NCBI GenBank assembly: GCA_963749515.1
Contig: CAVVMR010000010.1
Coordinates: forward strand, 248,001-312,000
Direction: 5' to 3'
Source: Gaiellasilicea sp963749515
GTDB taxonomy: Bacteria; Actinomycetota; Thermoleophilia; Gaiellales; Gaiellaceae
Length of the DNA stretch: 64,000 bases
The notes beneath the pieces were generated by a model. The model was not told the DNA's origin and searched no databases. It saw only the letters and a program-made list of their open reading frames with translations. The position numbers and the translations under genes are program-made. Below, in pieces: positions 26,120-34,831 of the stretch (its first letter is position 1; every line of letters begins with the position of its first letter).

Positions 26120-27973
26120 GTGGCCAGGAAGCTGCGCGGCTTCCAGCGCGTGCTCGACGCTCCTGCGCTCTTCTCCGTCGCCTACGGCGAGATTGCCTCA
26201 TCCATCTACTTCGCTCTCGGCATCGTCGCGGCCTACGCTTTGGGTTTCACACCCCTGGTGCTGCTCGTCACGGGGATCGTCTTCCTGCTCGTCGCGCTCT
26301 CGTACGCCGAGGGGACGGCCGCGATCCCCGAGACCGGAGGTGCGGCGACGTTCGTCCGCCGTGCCTTCAACGACCTGTTCGGCTTCCTTACGGGCTGGGC
26401 GCTGTTCCTGGACTACCTGATCGTGATCGCGCTCTCCGCTCTGTTCCTCCCGCACTACCTGGGGACGGCGCTCAGCGTGGAGGTCCTTCGCGACTCACCG
26501 TGGGATGCAGTGATCGCCGTCGGCGTGATTGCGACCATCGCCGGCATTCGGCTCGTGCGCCGCGCGCAACTCCACACCGGTGGCCTCGCAGTCGCAGGGC
26601 TCGATCTCGCAACGCAGCTGCTGCTCGTGATCCTGGGGCTCGCATTGCTCTTCTCGCCGAACATCTTGACCCAGGGAGTGTCGCTTGGTCGGTCGCCCTC
26701 GTGGTCCGACCTCGCCTTCGCACTCCCGCTCGCGTTCCTCGCCTACACCGGGCTCGAGACGGTCGCCAACCTCGCCGAGGAGACCCGAGAGCCTGGACGA
26801 ACCCTGCCCCGCAGCCTCTTCTCGGCAATCGGCCTCGTCGTCGTGCTGACGGCGCTGATCGCCGTCGTCGGGCTCTCCGCCTTCCCGGTCGAGAACGGCG
26901 AGACGGCGCTCGCCGGGGAGTGGCTGAAGGCGCCGCTCGCGGGAATCGTCGAGGCGCTTGAGCCATCGCTGCCCGGCGGGCTCGGCGACGCATTGCGGAT
27001 CTACGTCGGCCTGACCGGTGCGCTGGTGCTGCTCGCCGCCGCGACGACCTCGATCTCCGGCTTCACGAGGCTCGCCTACTCGTTCGGCGAGCACCGGCAA
27101 CTGCCGCGGAGCTTCGGCCGGCTGAACCGGCGGACGCTCGTGTCGCCGCAGGCGATCGTGGCGGCGGCCGCGATCTCGATCACGCTCGTGATCGTCTCCA
27201 GCGCGCTGGCCGACGACGTCATCTTCCTCGCCAGCCTCTATTCGTTCGGGGTGCTCGTCGCCTTCGCGGCCGCGCAGCTTGCGGTGCTCAGGCTGCGCAT
27301 GACCGAGCCCGATCTCGCGCGTCCCTTTCGCGCGCCGCTGGCCGCGCCGCTGATCGGGGTACCCCTCGTGATCGGAGTGTGGGTCCTGGCGATGGTCACG
27401 CACCCCGGAGCCCGCTACGCCGGACCGGCATGGCTTGCGCTGGGCGTCGTCGTCTACCTGCTTGTTCGCCGGCGTGAGCGCTCCGGGCTGCTGCACGAGA
27501 CGAACGTGATCGAAGAGCTTCCGCCCGGCGTCGAGTTCCAGCGCGTGCTCGTGCCGATGAAGCTGGGCCCGATCGGGGAGGAGATGGTCGCGACCGCCGT
27601 CGCACTCGCCAAGGAACGCGACGCCAGAGTCGATGCGCTCTTCGTGATCGTGGTGCCGCTCGAGCACCCCATCGACGCGCCGCTGTGGGACCTCGAGGAG
27701 CAGGCCGCAGCGTCGCTCGCGGAGGCCGTGCTGCTGGGGGAGGAGAACGACGTGCACGTCGAGCCCGTCACCGTGCGTGCGCGGTCGATCGGCCGGGCGA
27801 TTCTGGAGCAGGCCGTCGAGCGTGAGTCGGATCTGATCGTGCTCGGCTCCTCGCCGCGCTGGCGCCGGCAGTCCGCCTTCTTCTCGCCGACGGTGGACTT
27901 CGTGCTGCGCAGCGCCCCGTGCGAAGTGCTCGTCGTCGCCTTTCCCCAGGGTGTCCTCGAGGACGTATCGTGA
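26120..27973 (+). CDS. second APC permease fused to a universal-stress-protein domain
   Basis: 617 residues; the GTG directly follows the TAA of the miniprotein. It is a paralogue of the permease at 24045 (YGEIASSIYFALG, PETGGAATFVRRAF), with about 12 membrane helices then a C-terminal USP domain (RVLVPMKLGPIGEEMVATAVALAKE ... DLIVLGSS). USP domains bind ATP/AMP or other nucleotides, so regulation by a nucleotide is likely. The end runs to within five bases of the trkA gene. Confidence 0.87.
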   Translation: MARKLRGFQRVLDAPALFSVAYGEIASSIYFALGIVAAYALGFTPLVLLVTGIVFLLVALSYAEGTAAIPETGGAATFVRRAFNDLFGFLTGWALFLDYLIVIALSALFLPHYLGTALSVEVLRDSPWDAVIAVGVIATIAGIRLVRRAQLHTGGLAVAGLDLATQLLLVILGLALLFSPNILTQGVSLGRSPSWSDLAFALPLAFLAYTGLETVANLAEETREPGRTLPRSLFSAIGLVVVLTALIAVVGLSAFPVENGETALAGEWLKAPLAGIVEALEPSLPGGLGDALRIYVGLTGALVLLAAATTSISGFTRLAYSFGEHRQLPRSFGRLNRRTLVSPQAIVAAAAISITLVIVSSALADDVIFLASLYSFGVLVAFAAAQLAVLRLRMTEPDLARPFRAPLAAPLIGVPLVIGVWVLAMVTHPGARYAGPAWLALGVVVYLLVRRRERSGLLHETNVIEELPPGVEFQRVLVPMKLGPIGEEMVATAVALAKERDARVDALFVIVVPLEHPIDAPLWDLEEQAAASLAEAVLLGEENDVHVEPVTVRARSIGRAILEQAVERESDLIVLGSSPRWRRQSAFFSPTVDFVLRSAPCEVLVVAFPQGVLEDVS

Positions 27974-27977
27974 AGAC

Positions 27978-28403
27978 ATGAATCTCGTGGTGATCGGATG
28001 CGGCCGGGTGGGCTCGGCCGTCGCGCGCGACCTGGCCGAGGACGGCTGGGATGTGACCGCGGTGGACGAGCAGGAGGAGGCGCTCGCGCGGCTGGGATCG
28101 CGCTGGTCCGGCGGCTTCGTGGTCGGGCACGGGATGGACGCCGAGATCCTGCGGAAGGCGGGCGTGCCCGACGCGGACGCTGTCGTCGTCGCCACCTCCG
28201 GCGACAACACGAATCTCGTCATCGGCCAGGTCGTCGAGAAGCGCTACGCCGTTCCGTGCGTCGTCGTCCGCGTGCTCGACCCGGCGCGCGCCGACTTCTA
28301 CGCCGCCCGCGGCCTCCGCACGATCTGCCCGACCCAGACTGCGATCTCCGCGCTCAGTGCGGCCGTGCGCAAGGCGACGCCGGTCGCGCTGGAGCAGCGC
28401 TGA
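27978..28403 (+). CDS. TrkA-N (RCK) potassium-channel regulatory protein, short form
   Basis: 141 residues from the ATG with TATCGT six bases before it. MNLVVIGCGRVGSAVARDL is the Rossmann loop of RCK/KTN domains; there is no TrkA-C domain. RCK proteins bind NAD(H) or ATP/ADP and gate potassium transporters. It overlaps the next RCK gene by one base. Confidence 0.9.
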   Translation: MNLVVIGCGRVGSAVARDLAEDGWDVTAVDEQEEALARLGSRWSGGFVVGHGMDAEILRKAGVPDADAVVVATSGDNTNLVIGQVVEKRYAVPCVVVRVLDPARADFYAARGLRTICPTQTAISALSAAVRKATPVALEQR

Positions 28404-29065
28404 TGTACGCCATCGTTGCCGGCGGCGGCAAGGTCGGCTCCAACGTCGCACGCTCGCTGCTCGCCATGGGGCACGAGGTGACGCTGATCGAGCAGCGCCC
28501 GTACCGCTTCGACCAGCTGCAGGAAGAGTTCGAGCATCAGGTGCTGCTCGGGGACGCGACCGAGCTCCACGTCCTCGAGCGCGCCGGGATCGCCCGCCCG
28601 CCGGAGCTCGTGCTCGGCGTCACGGGCGACGACGAGGACAACCTGATCATCTGCCAGCTCGCGAGCGAGGGCTACCGTGTGCCGAAGGTGATCGCGAGGG
28701 TGAACGACCCTCGCAACCAGGAGCACTTCGACCTGCTCGGGATCTCGCAGACGGTCTGTGCCACCTCGAACGTGCTGGGGCTCGTCGAGCACGAGGTGCC
28801 CGAGCACGGGATCGTGCACCTGCTCGAGCTGCGGAAGGAGAACCTCGAGATCGTTGAGCTCCAGATCGACCGTGACTCGCCGGCCGCCGGCAAGCGCGTG
28901 GCAGGGCTCAGGCTCCCGGACGGTACGCGGCTCGTCGCCGTCGTTCGCAACGGCCGCTCCGAGCTCGCCGAGGACACGACCGTCCTCCGTCCCGGCGATC
29001 AGGTGCTCGCGGTGCTGGAGCCCGGCAAGGAAGACGAGCTACGCAGGGTGCTCTTCAAGAGCTAG
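28403..29065 (+). CDS. TrkA (KtrA-like) potassium uptake regulator
   Basis: 220 residues: RCK-N (MYAIVAGGGKVGSNVARSL) followed by a TrkA-C domain (LRLPDGTRLVAVVRNGRSE ... LRPGDQVLAVLEPG). Together with the previous short RCK gene it resembles the actinobacterial ceoB/ceoC pair. It ends four bases inside the convergent trkH gene. Confidence 0.92.
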   Translation: MYAIVAGGGKVGSNVARSLLAMGHEVTLIEQRPYRFDQLQEEFEHQVLLGDATELHVLERAGIARPPELVLGVTGDDEDNLIICQLASEGYRVPKVIARVNDPRNQEHFDLLGISQTVCATSNVLGLVEHEVPEHGIVHLLELRKENLEIVELQIDRDSPAAGKRVAGLRLPDGTRLVAVVRNGRSELAEDTTVLRPGDQVLAVLEPGKEDELRRVLFKS

Positions 29066-30585
29066 ATGTTGCGCCAGTAGTGGCGTGAGAGCAGGACCAC
29101 GATCGGGACGATCTCGAGACGGCCGAGCCACATCAGGCCGGTCATCACCACCGTCGAGAAGTCGCTGAAGGGCTCGAACGAGCCGAGCGGGCCGCCGATC
29201 CCGAACGCGGGCCCGACGTTCGAGAGCATGCTGGCGGAGACCGAGATCGCGTCGAGGACGGAGAGATCGAGGCCGGTGCGGGCTGCGTCGATCGCGAGCA
29301 CACTTGCCCCGATCACGAAGATCCCGATGTAGAGCAGGACGAACGAGGACACGGCGCGCAGGGTTCGCTCGTCCACGACGCGGCGGTTGAGGCGCACCGG
29401 CAGGACGATCTCCGGGTGCAGCGTCTGATCGATCTCACGCCGCAACAGCTTTCCCACGAGCAGATGGCGCACGACCTTGACCGAGCCGGTGGTCGAGCCC
29501 GCGGAGCCGCCGATGAACATCAGGCCGACGATGGTCATCAGCGCCAGCGTCGGCCAGGTGTTGTAGTCCGCGACCGAGAAGCCGGTTGTCGTCATCGTCG
29601 AGACCGCCGTGAACACTCCGGCCCGGAAGCCGTCCGCCCCGGGGAACACGTTCTCGGTCCAGAGCTCGGTCACGACGACGACCGATCCCACGACGAGCAG
29701 GGCGAGGTAGAGCCGGAACTCCTCGTCGCGGGCGGCAAGACGTGGCTGGCGCCGCACGATCCCGCGGTACATGAGCGCGAAGTTGATGCCGCCGAGGATC
29801 ATGAAGAGCACGATCACCCACTGGGTCGCGGCGGCGAAGCCCTCGATCGAGTCGGCCTTCGTCGAGAAGCCAGCGGTCGGGATCGTCGACAGCGCGTGTG
29901 CAAACGCATGGAACGGCGTCATCTCCTCGTCGATTTCGGAGACGCCGAGGCCGAGCAGGATCAGGAACAGGAGCGCGGTGAGCGCGATGTAGAGGATCCA
30001 GACGCGCCTGGCCGTGTCGCGGATGCGCGTGCTCAGCGTTTCGATCTCGGGACCGGGCATCTCGTGCTCGAGGAGCTGCCGGCCGCCGACGCGCAGCCGC
30101 GGCAGGACCGCGAGCGCGAGCACGATGATCCCGATCCCGCCGACCCACTGCGTCAGCTGGCGCCAGATCGCGATGCTGTGCGGCAGCTCCTCGACCCGCG
30201 CAACGATGCTCCCGCCCGTCGTGCTGAAGCCGGACATCCCTTCGAAGTACGCGTCGAGCGGCCGGCCGAGCTGGGGGTCGCCCGAGAGGATGTAGGGCAG
30301 GGCGCCGAGCGCAGCCGCCGAGAGCCACGTGAGCGCGACGACGAGAAAGCCTTCGCGGACGCCGAGCCTTCGCTCGCCGCGGGTCAGTCGAGCGACGGCG
30401 ATGCCGACCGCGCCGACGATGCCTCCTGCGGCGAGGAAAGGCCAGAACGGCTCGTCGTAGCCGATCGCGAAGGCCGCGGGGAGAAGCGTGGCGACGCTCA
30501 GGTACGCCAGCAGCATGCCGACGATGTTCAGCGCCCCCAGGACGTCGACGGCGAGGAGTGGCGGCCGCCGGCTCTTGCCTTTCAC
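29062..30585 (-). CDS. trkH: TrkH/KtrB-type potassium transporter
   Basis: 507 residues with four M1-P-M2 repeats. The four selectivity-filter segments are readable: FSTTGGS, IPTAGFST, MTTTGFSV and LSNVGPAF. It is the potassium-conducting membrane subunit and needs an RCK partner. The gene starts at ATG-like codon overlapping the end of the full-length trkA at 30582-30585, so the two form an operon. Confidence 0.94.
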   Translation of the reverse strand: MKGKSRRPPLLAVDVLGALNIVGMLLAYLSVATLLPAAFAIGYDEPFWPFLAAGGIVGAVGIAVARLTRGERRLGVREGFLVVALTWLSAAALGALPYILSGDPQLGRPLDAYFEGMSGFSTTGGSIVARVEELPHSIAIWRQLTQWVGGIGIIVLALAVLPRLRVGGRQLLEHEMPGPEIETLSTRIRDTARRVWILYIALTALLFLILLGLGVSEIDEEMTPFHAFAHALSTIPTAGFSTKADSIEGFAAATQWVIVLFMILGGINFALMYRGIVRRQPRLAARDEEFRLYLALLVVGSVVVVTELWTENVFPGADGFRAGVFTAVSTMTTTGFSVADYNTWPTLALMTIVGLMFIGGSAGSTTGSVKVVRHLLVGKLLRREIDQTLHPEIVLPVRLNRRVVDERTLRAVSSFVLLYIGIFVIGASVLAIDAARTGLDLSVLDAISVSASMLSNVGPAFGIGGPLGSFEPFSDFSTVVMTGLMWLGRLEIVPIVVLLSRHYWRNI

Positions 30586-31907
30586 AGGGCTTTCTCGACG
30601 TCCGCTACCCGCCGCGACTCGGTGAAGACGATCACGCGGTCGCCGGTTCGCAGGACGTCGTCGCTACGTGGGAAGACCGCCTTGCCGTCGCGCACGATCG
30701 CTCCGATCACAGCGCCGCGGATCGGCATCTCCTTGAAGCTCAGCCCGACATACTCGCTCCCCGGCTTCGTCGTGATGTCGAGTACCTCGAAGCGGTCGCC
30801 TTCGAGCATCACGACCTGCTGCGTGCGCGGATCGTGAGCGAAGCGCACAATCTCCTCGGCCGTGATCTGGCGCGGGTTGACGGTGACGTCGATTCCCGCG
30901 CGCTCGAACACCTCGACCGAGGCGGCTTCGTGGACGATCGCCACGGTGAACCGCGCGCCGTGCACCCTCGCGAGCGTTGCGGCGAAGTGGTTCTTCAAGT
31001 CGTCGCGCATCGCGAACACGGCCACCTGCGCATCGGCGATGCGCTCTCGTTCGAGGAAGTCCGGATCGAATCCGGTGGCGTTGTAGACCCGAGCCTCGGG
31101 GAGCTCCGCGGCGACGACGCGCGCACGCTCGCGCGAGGCTTCGATCAGCCGCACGCCGATTCCCTGCTCGAGCAGCAAGCGCGCGACCGCGGTTCCCGCA
31201 CGCCCGGCGCCGAAGATGACGACGTCCCGGACCTTCCCCGTTCCCGGAGCGATCAGCTCGCCCCAGGCCTGCGCCGCCTGCGGCGATCCGATCACGACGA
31301 TCCGATCGCCTGGCCGGAACGACTCGTCTCCGCGGGGGATGACGACCTTGTCGCCGCGGATGATCGCCGCGACGCGCGAGTCGGGCGGGAGCCGCGCCTC
31401 GCGGAGCGTCGTGCCGAGCAGGCTCGGATCGGCTGACTCCGGCACGTCGAACTCCGCCATCTGCACCTGGCCCTCGGCGAAGACGTCCGTCTGCCTCGCC
31501 GCCGGCACGCCGATCGTCCGCGAGATCGCATACGCCGTCTCCACCTCGGAGGAGACGATGAAGTCGACGTCCAGCTGTCCTTCGCGCCAGACCTCGAGGT
31601 ACTCCGGGTTCGTCGTGCGGACGATCGTCGTCGTCCGGGTCGAGCAGGCCTTCGAGATCATCGCCGAGACGATGTTCGCCTCGTCGCGGGACGTGCACGC
31701 GATCAGGAGGTCTGCGTCCTTGATTCCCGCCGCCGAGAGCACGCGCCGGCTGGCTCCGTTCCCCTCGACCGTGTGCACGTCGTAGCGCTGCGAGATCGCT
31801 GCCAGCCGCTCCTCGTCGAGGTCGAACACGGTCAGCTCGTGCTCGTCGTGCAGCGCCTGCACGATCGTGGCTCCCACCTGGCCGGCGCCGATGATGAAGA
31901 TCTTCAC
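30582..31907 (-). CDS. trkA: TrkA, full-length potassium uptake regulator (two RCK units)
   Basis: 441 residues arranged as RCK-N (MKIFIIGAGQVGATIVQAL), TrkA-C, RCK-N (VVIFGAGRAGTAVARLLL), TrkA-C. This is the tandem form typical of TrkA. The GTG start has TAACCT six bases upstream on the complement. With trkH it forms a self-sufficient K+ uptake system. Confidence 0.94.
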   Translation of the reverse strand: MKIFIIGAGQVGATIVQALHDEHELTVFDLDEERLAAISQRYDVHTVEGNGASRRVLSAAGIKDADLLIACTSRDEANIVSAMISKACSTRTTTIVRTTNPEYLEVWREGQLDVDFIVSSEVETAYAISRTIGVPAARQTDVFAEGQVQMAEFDVPESADPSLLGTTLREARLPPDSRVAAIIRGDKVVIPRGDESFRPGDRIVVIGSPQAAQAWGELIAPGTGKVRDVVIFGAGRAGTAVARLLLEQGIGVRLIEASRERARVVAAELPEARVYNATGFDPDFLERERIADAQVAVFAMRDDLKNHFAATLARVHGARFTVAIVHEAASVEVFERAGIDVTVNPRQITAEEIVRFAHDPRTQQVVMLEGDRFEVLDITTKPGSEYVGLSFKEMPIRGAVIGAIVRDGKAVFPRSDDVLRTGDRVIVFTESRRVADVEKAL

Positions 31908-31958
31908 GTGCGGAGGTTACTTCGCCCGTTGGCGAATCCCTTGGCTATCGTGGCGCGG

Positions 31959-33029
31959 GTGAGATTGCTTGTCGCATTCGCCTGCGCCGCCGTGCTCGCC
32001 ACAGCCTGCTCGGCCGGCGCCACGCCGCAGCAGGTCGAGCGGGCGCAGTTCAAGCCGCGCGCCGTCGCGAGCGGCTTCGAGCAGCCGATCTACGTCACGG
32101 CCGCGAAGGGCGAGAACCGGCGGCTGTACGTCGTCGAGCAGGGTGGCACGATCCAGGTTCTCGACGGTGGCAAGCGGCGCTCGACACCCCTCCTCGACAT
32201 CCGCAGGCTCGTCACCGCGGGCGGCGAGCAGGGATTGCTCGGGCTTGCGTTCCATCCCTCGTACCCGAAGGTCAAGAAGCTCTACGTCCAGTACACCGCG
32301 CGCAACGGTTCGACGCAGGTCGTCGAGTACCGGACGGACGGCAACCGCGCTTCGTCGCCGCGGACGCTCTTCTCGAGCTCCGACCCGTACGGGAACCACA
32401 ACGGTGGCATGCTCGCGTTCGGCCCGAACGGCCGGCTGTACTTCACGATGGGCGACGGCGGCGCCGGCGGTGACCCGGAGAACCGCTCCCAGAACCCACG
32501 CTCGCTCTTCGGCAAGCTCCTCTCGCTCAACGTCGCGACGAAGGGGGTGCGGGTCGAGGCCATCGGCCTCCGCAACGCCTGGCGCTTCTCGTTCGACCGC
32601 GCGAACGGCGATCTCTACATCGGCGACGTCGGCCAGGGGGATGCCGAGGAGATCAGTTACTCGCCGGCGAACAGCCCGGGCATCGAGAACTACGGCTGGG
32701 ACGTCTACGAGGGAAACGCGAAGTTCGAGGACAAGGCGCTCGGCCCGGGGAAGCTCGTGATGCCGGTCGCCACGTACAGCCACCGAGAAGGGTGCTCGAT
32801 CACCGGCGGCTATGTCTACCGCGGCTCGAATGCCTCGCTCCGCGGCCGCTACATCTACGGCGACTACTGCAGCGCCAACATCTGGAGCTTCAAGCTCGTC
32901 GGCGGCAAGGCGACGAACCTGAAGCGCGAGTCGTTCGAGATTGCAAGCGTCAGCTCGTTCGGCCAGGACAACGCCGGCGAGCTCTACGGGGTCTCGCACG
33001 GCGGCACGATCTACCGCCTCACGCCGTAG
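31959..33029 (+). CDS. PQQ-dependent sugar dehydrogenase-like lipoprotein
   Basis: 356 residues. The start at 31959 is chosen over the GTG nine bases earlier because TATCGT then sits seven bases upstream. The signal peptide ends at LATACS, a lipobox. The body is a six-bladed propeller of the GSDH/sorbosone dehydrogenase type: GGEQGLLGLAFHPSY, NHNGGMLAFGPNGRLY (with the catalytic-type His) and GLRNAWRFSFDR. These enzymes oxidise sugars or pyranoses with pyrroloquinoline quinone; the actual substrate is unknown. Confidence 0.87.
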   Translation: MRLLVAFACAAVLATACSAGATPQQVERAQFKPRAVASGFEQPIYVTAAKGENRRLYVVEQGGTIQVLDGGKRRSTPLLDIRRLVTAGGEQGLLGLAFHPSYPKVKKLYVQYTARNGSTQVVEYRTDGNRASSPRTLFSSSDPYGNHNGGMLAFGPNGRLYFTMGDGGAGGDPENRSQNPRSLFGKLLSLNVATKGVRVEAIGLRNAWRFSFDRANGDLYIGDVGQGDAEEISYSPANSPGIENYGWDVYEGNAKFEDKALGPGKLVMPVATYSHREGCSITGGYVYRGSNASLRGRYIYGDYCSANIWSFKLVGGKATNLKRESFEIASVSSFGQDNAGELYGVSHGGTIYRLTP

Positions 33030-33038
33030 TTCAGCTCA

Positions 33039-33251
33039 CTACTTCGCTCGCCTGACGCGCGGGCTCTGGCCGAGCGCCGCGTAGGCGAGTGCGTTCAGCG
33101 ACTCGTTCAGGTTGCGGAGCTCCCGGGCCATCAGCTGGAAGCCCTCCGCGTGCTCGGCGTGGCGGTTCAGGCGGGCAAGCTCGTCCGCGATCCGGTCGAG
33201 CCGTTCGAGCACGGCCTCGAACTGGCGGTCCGGCATCTCTTTGGCGTCCAT
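33039..33251 (-). CDS. small coiled-coil protein
   Basis: 70 residues, mostly heptads (FEAVLERLDRIADELARLNRHAEHAEG), with a basic C-terminus (QSPRVRRAK). The ATG has TAAATT six bases upstream on the complement, which supports it as real. It fits no known family that I can name. It lies between convergent and co-oriented genes and probably acts as a small oligomeric protein. Confidence 0.65.
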   Translation of the reverse strand: MDAKEMPDRQFEAVLERLDRIADELARLNRHAEHAEGFQLMARELRNLNESLNALAYAALGQSPRVRRAK

Positions 33252-33260
33252 GGCGTCAAT

Positions 33261-33698
33261 TTAGCGCGCGCGGTGGGCCACGAGCTCGTCCCGGCGCCGA
33301 ACGACCGTGACGTCGCCGCCGAGGCGCTCGAGCGCGCCCGTTCCGGTCTCCACGACCTCGACGCGCCGTGCGGCTCCGAGCTGCGAGAGAGCGACTCGTG
33401 CGAGCTCGGCGGGAGCGTCGGTGAACACCGCCAGGCGTACGCCCTCGGCCTGGAGGCGCCGAAGCGCGGCGCTCACCTCAGCCGCCGGCCGGAGGTAGAC
33501 GGGCGCCCGATCCTCCGCGTAGCGCTCGAGCAGTGTTCGCCAGTTGCCGGCACCCCGGGCGTCGAGCTCGGCGGCGGCCTCAGCTCGATCCTCGGAGAGT
33601 CCCTCGACGTCGAGGACGCGCGAGACGTCCTCGAGCCAGTCGCGCCAGAGCTGTCGCGTGTCGCCGAGGACGTCGAGCTCGATCGCGAGCGTCGTCAT
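33261..33698 (-). CDS. HAD-like protein with degenerate nucleophile motif
   Basis: 145 residues. The arrangement of a first strand ending in AIELDVLGDTRQLW, a helical cap-like middle, then LRRLQAEGVRLAVFTDAP (motif II with Thr) is that of HAD-superfamily phosphatases. The first motif, normally DxD, reads ELD, so the phosphorylated Asp appears replaced by Glu, and a motif III lysine is not obvious. It overlaps the VanZ-like gene start to stop, so the two form an operon. It may be a catalytically altered family member. Confidence 0.55.
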   Translation of the reverse strand: MTTLAIELDVLGDTRQLWRDWLEDVSRVLDVEGLSEDRAEAAAELDARGAGNWRTLLERYAEDRAPVYLRPAAEVSAALRRLQAEGVRLAVFTDAPAELARVALSQLGAARRVEVVETGTGALERLGGDVTVVRRRDELVAHRAR

Positions 33699-34036
33699 CG
33701 CGCCACCCGCCGCCACAGGAGGACGCCGATCGCGACACCGACGCTGTCGATCAGCACGTCGAGCGGCGCTCCGACCCGGCCCTCGACGAAGTGCTGGTGC
33801 ACCTCGTCGGATGCCGCGTAGGCGACCCCGAGGCCGAAGGCCGGGATCTCGTTGCGAAGCGCGCGCAGGAGGAGCGCGCCGAGAAGAGCGAACTCACCGG
33901 CGTGCGCGATCTTCCGCAGCACGAGATCCCACGTTCCGAGCCCGGTGCCGAGGTCCGGCACCGACGAGAAGGCGAAGATCACGGCGGCCCAGAGGACGAC
34001 CGGCGCCCAGAGGCGCAGAGCGGCGGACGTCGACAC
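33695..34036 (-). CDS. VanZ-like membrane protein
   Basis: 113 residues from a GTG with TATCAT six bases upstream. VVLWAAVIFAFSSVPDLG and the segment KIAHAGEFALLGALLLRAL, then ASDEVHQHFVEGR with the conserved Glu-His cluster, match the VanZ fold (four helices). The role of such proteins outside teicoplanin resistance is unclear. It is divergent from the riboswitch-controlled operon. Confidence 0.85.
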   Translation of the reverse strand: MSTSAALRLWAPVVLWAAVIFAFSSVPDLGTGLGTWDLVLRKIAHAGEFALLGALLLRALRNEIPAFGLGVAYAASDEVHQHFVEGRVGAPLDVLIDSVGVAIGVLLWRRVAR

Positions 34037-34046
34037 CCCTCGATGA

Positions 34047-34206
34047 TAGGTTCTTGCTCCACACAAACACGGAGCACGGTGAGGGAACCCGGTGCAAGTC
34101 CGGGACGGTCCCGCCGCTGTGAGGGGAGACGCCCGACGCGGAAATGCCACTGGCCTACGGGCCGGGAAGGCCGCGAAGGGGGAGCCCCGAGTCAGAAGAC
34201 CTACCG
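34047..34206 (+). promoter_or_regulatory. cobalamin (B12) riboswitch
   Basis: The conserved blocks are in the right order and spacing: GGAGCACGGTGAGGGAA, CCCGGTGCAAGTCCGGGAC, GGTCCCGCCGCTGTGAG (B12 box region), GCCACTGG, GGGAAGGC and the closing GAGTCAGAAGACCTACC. The leader ends 38 bases before a GTG start with AAGGAGGA. No T-rich terminator hairpin follows, so control is likely at translation, with CCTC at 34225-34228 able to pair with the GAGG of the ribosome site when B12 is bound. Confidence 0.95.
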
Positions 34207-34243
34207 CGCTCCCCATCCCGAACCCCTCGCGGAAGGAGGATTC

Positions 34244-34831
34244 GTGCTTCGCAGGCTCAGCATTCTCTCGGTGCTTCTCGTCGTCATCCTGACGCCGACT
34301 GCACTCGCGGCGAACGTCAACATCCGGGTCGAAGGCAGGACGACGACCATCTTCGGCCCTGCGCAGCCGCGCATCGCAGCCGACAACGCCCTCCAGGCGC
34401 TGGACATCGCCAGCACGGCCGGTGAGTTCTACTACGGCACGACGACGGCCGACTTCGGCACGTATGTCAGCCAGATCGGCAAGTACCCGGCGGCCGGGAC
34501 GTCCGGCTGGGCGTTCAAGGTGAACGGCGTCTCGCCCCCCGTCGGCGCCGACAAGGTGATCCTGAAGGACGGCGACGTCGTCCTCTGGTACTTCGCCACC
34601 TTCGGTTCCGCCGGCGGCCCGCCCACACTCGAGCTGCAGCGATTGCCGGCGAACTGTTACGTCGTGCAGACGGTGAACGACGCGGGCGCGAAGGCCCGCG
34701 CCACGACGGCCACGCTCACTGTCGACGGGAAGCGGTTCAGGGCCCAGGGCGGCCGCGCCTGCATCGGCAAGCACGTGGGGCTCGTCCGGGCCGTCGCGCC
34801 CGGCGCGGTCCGCTCGAACGCGGTGCGGTGA
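34244..34831 (+). CDS. exported DUF4430 (transcobalamin C-terminal-like) protein
   Basis: 195 residues with GGAAGGAGGA before the GTG and a signal peptide (ILSVLLVVILTPTALA). Residues about 30-130 have the DUF4430 pattern: GWAFKVNGVSPPVGADKVILKDGDVVLWYF. DUF4430 corresponds to the small beta domain of human transcobalamin and intrinsic factor. A second small domain with one Cys pair (NCYVV ... GRACIG) follows. Being first after a B12 riboswitch, it is inferred to bind cobalamin outside the membrane. Confidence 0.85.
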   Translation: MLRRLSILSVLLVVILTPTALAANVNIRVEGRTTTIFGPAQPRIAADNALQALDIASTAGEFYYGTTTADFGTYVSQIGKYPAAGTSGWAFKVNGVSPPVGADKVILKDGDVVLWYFATFGSAGGPPTLELQRLPANCYVVQTVNDAGAKARATTATLTVDGKRFRAQGGRACIGKHVGLVRAVAPGAVRSNAVR

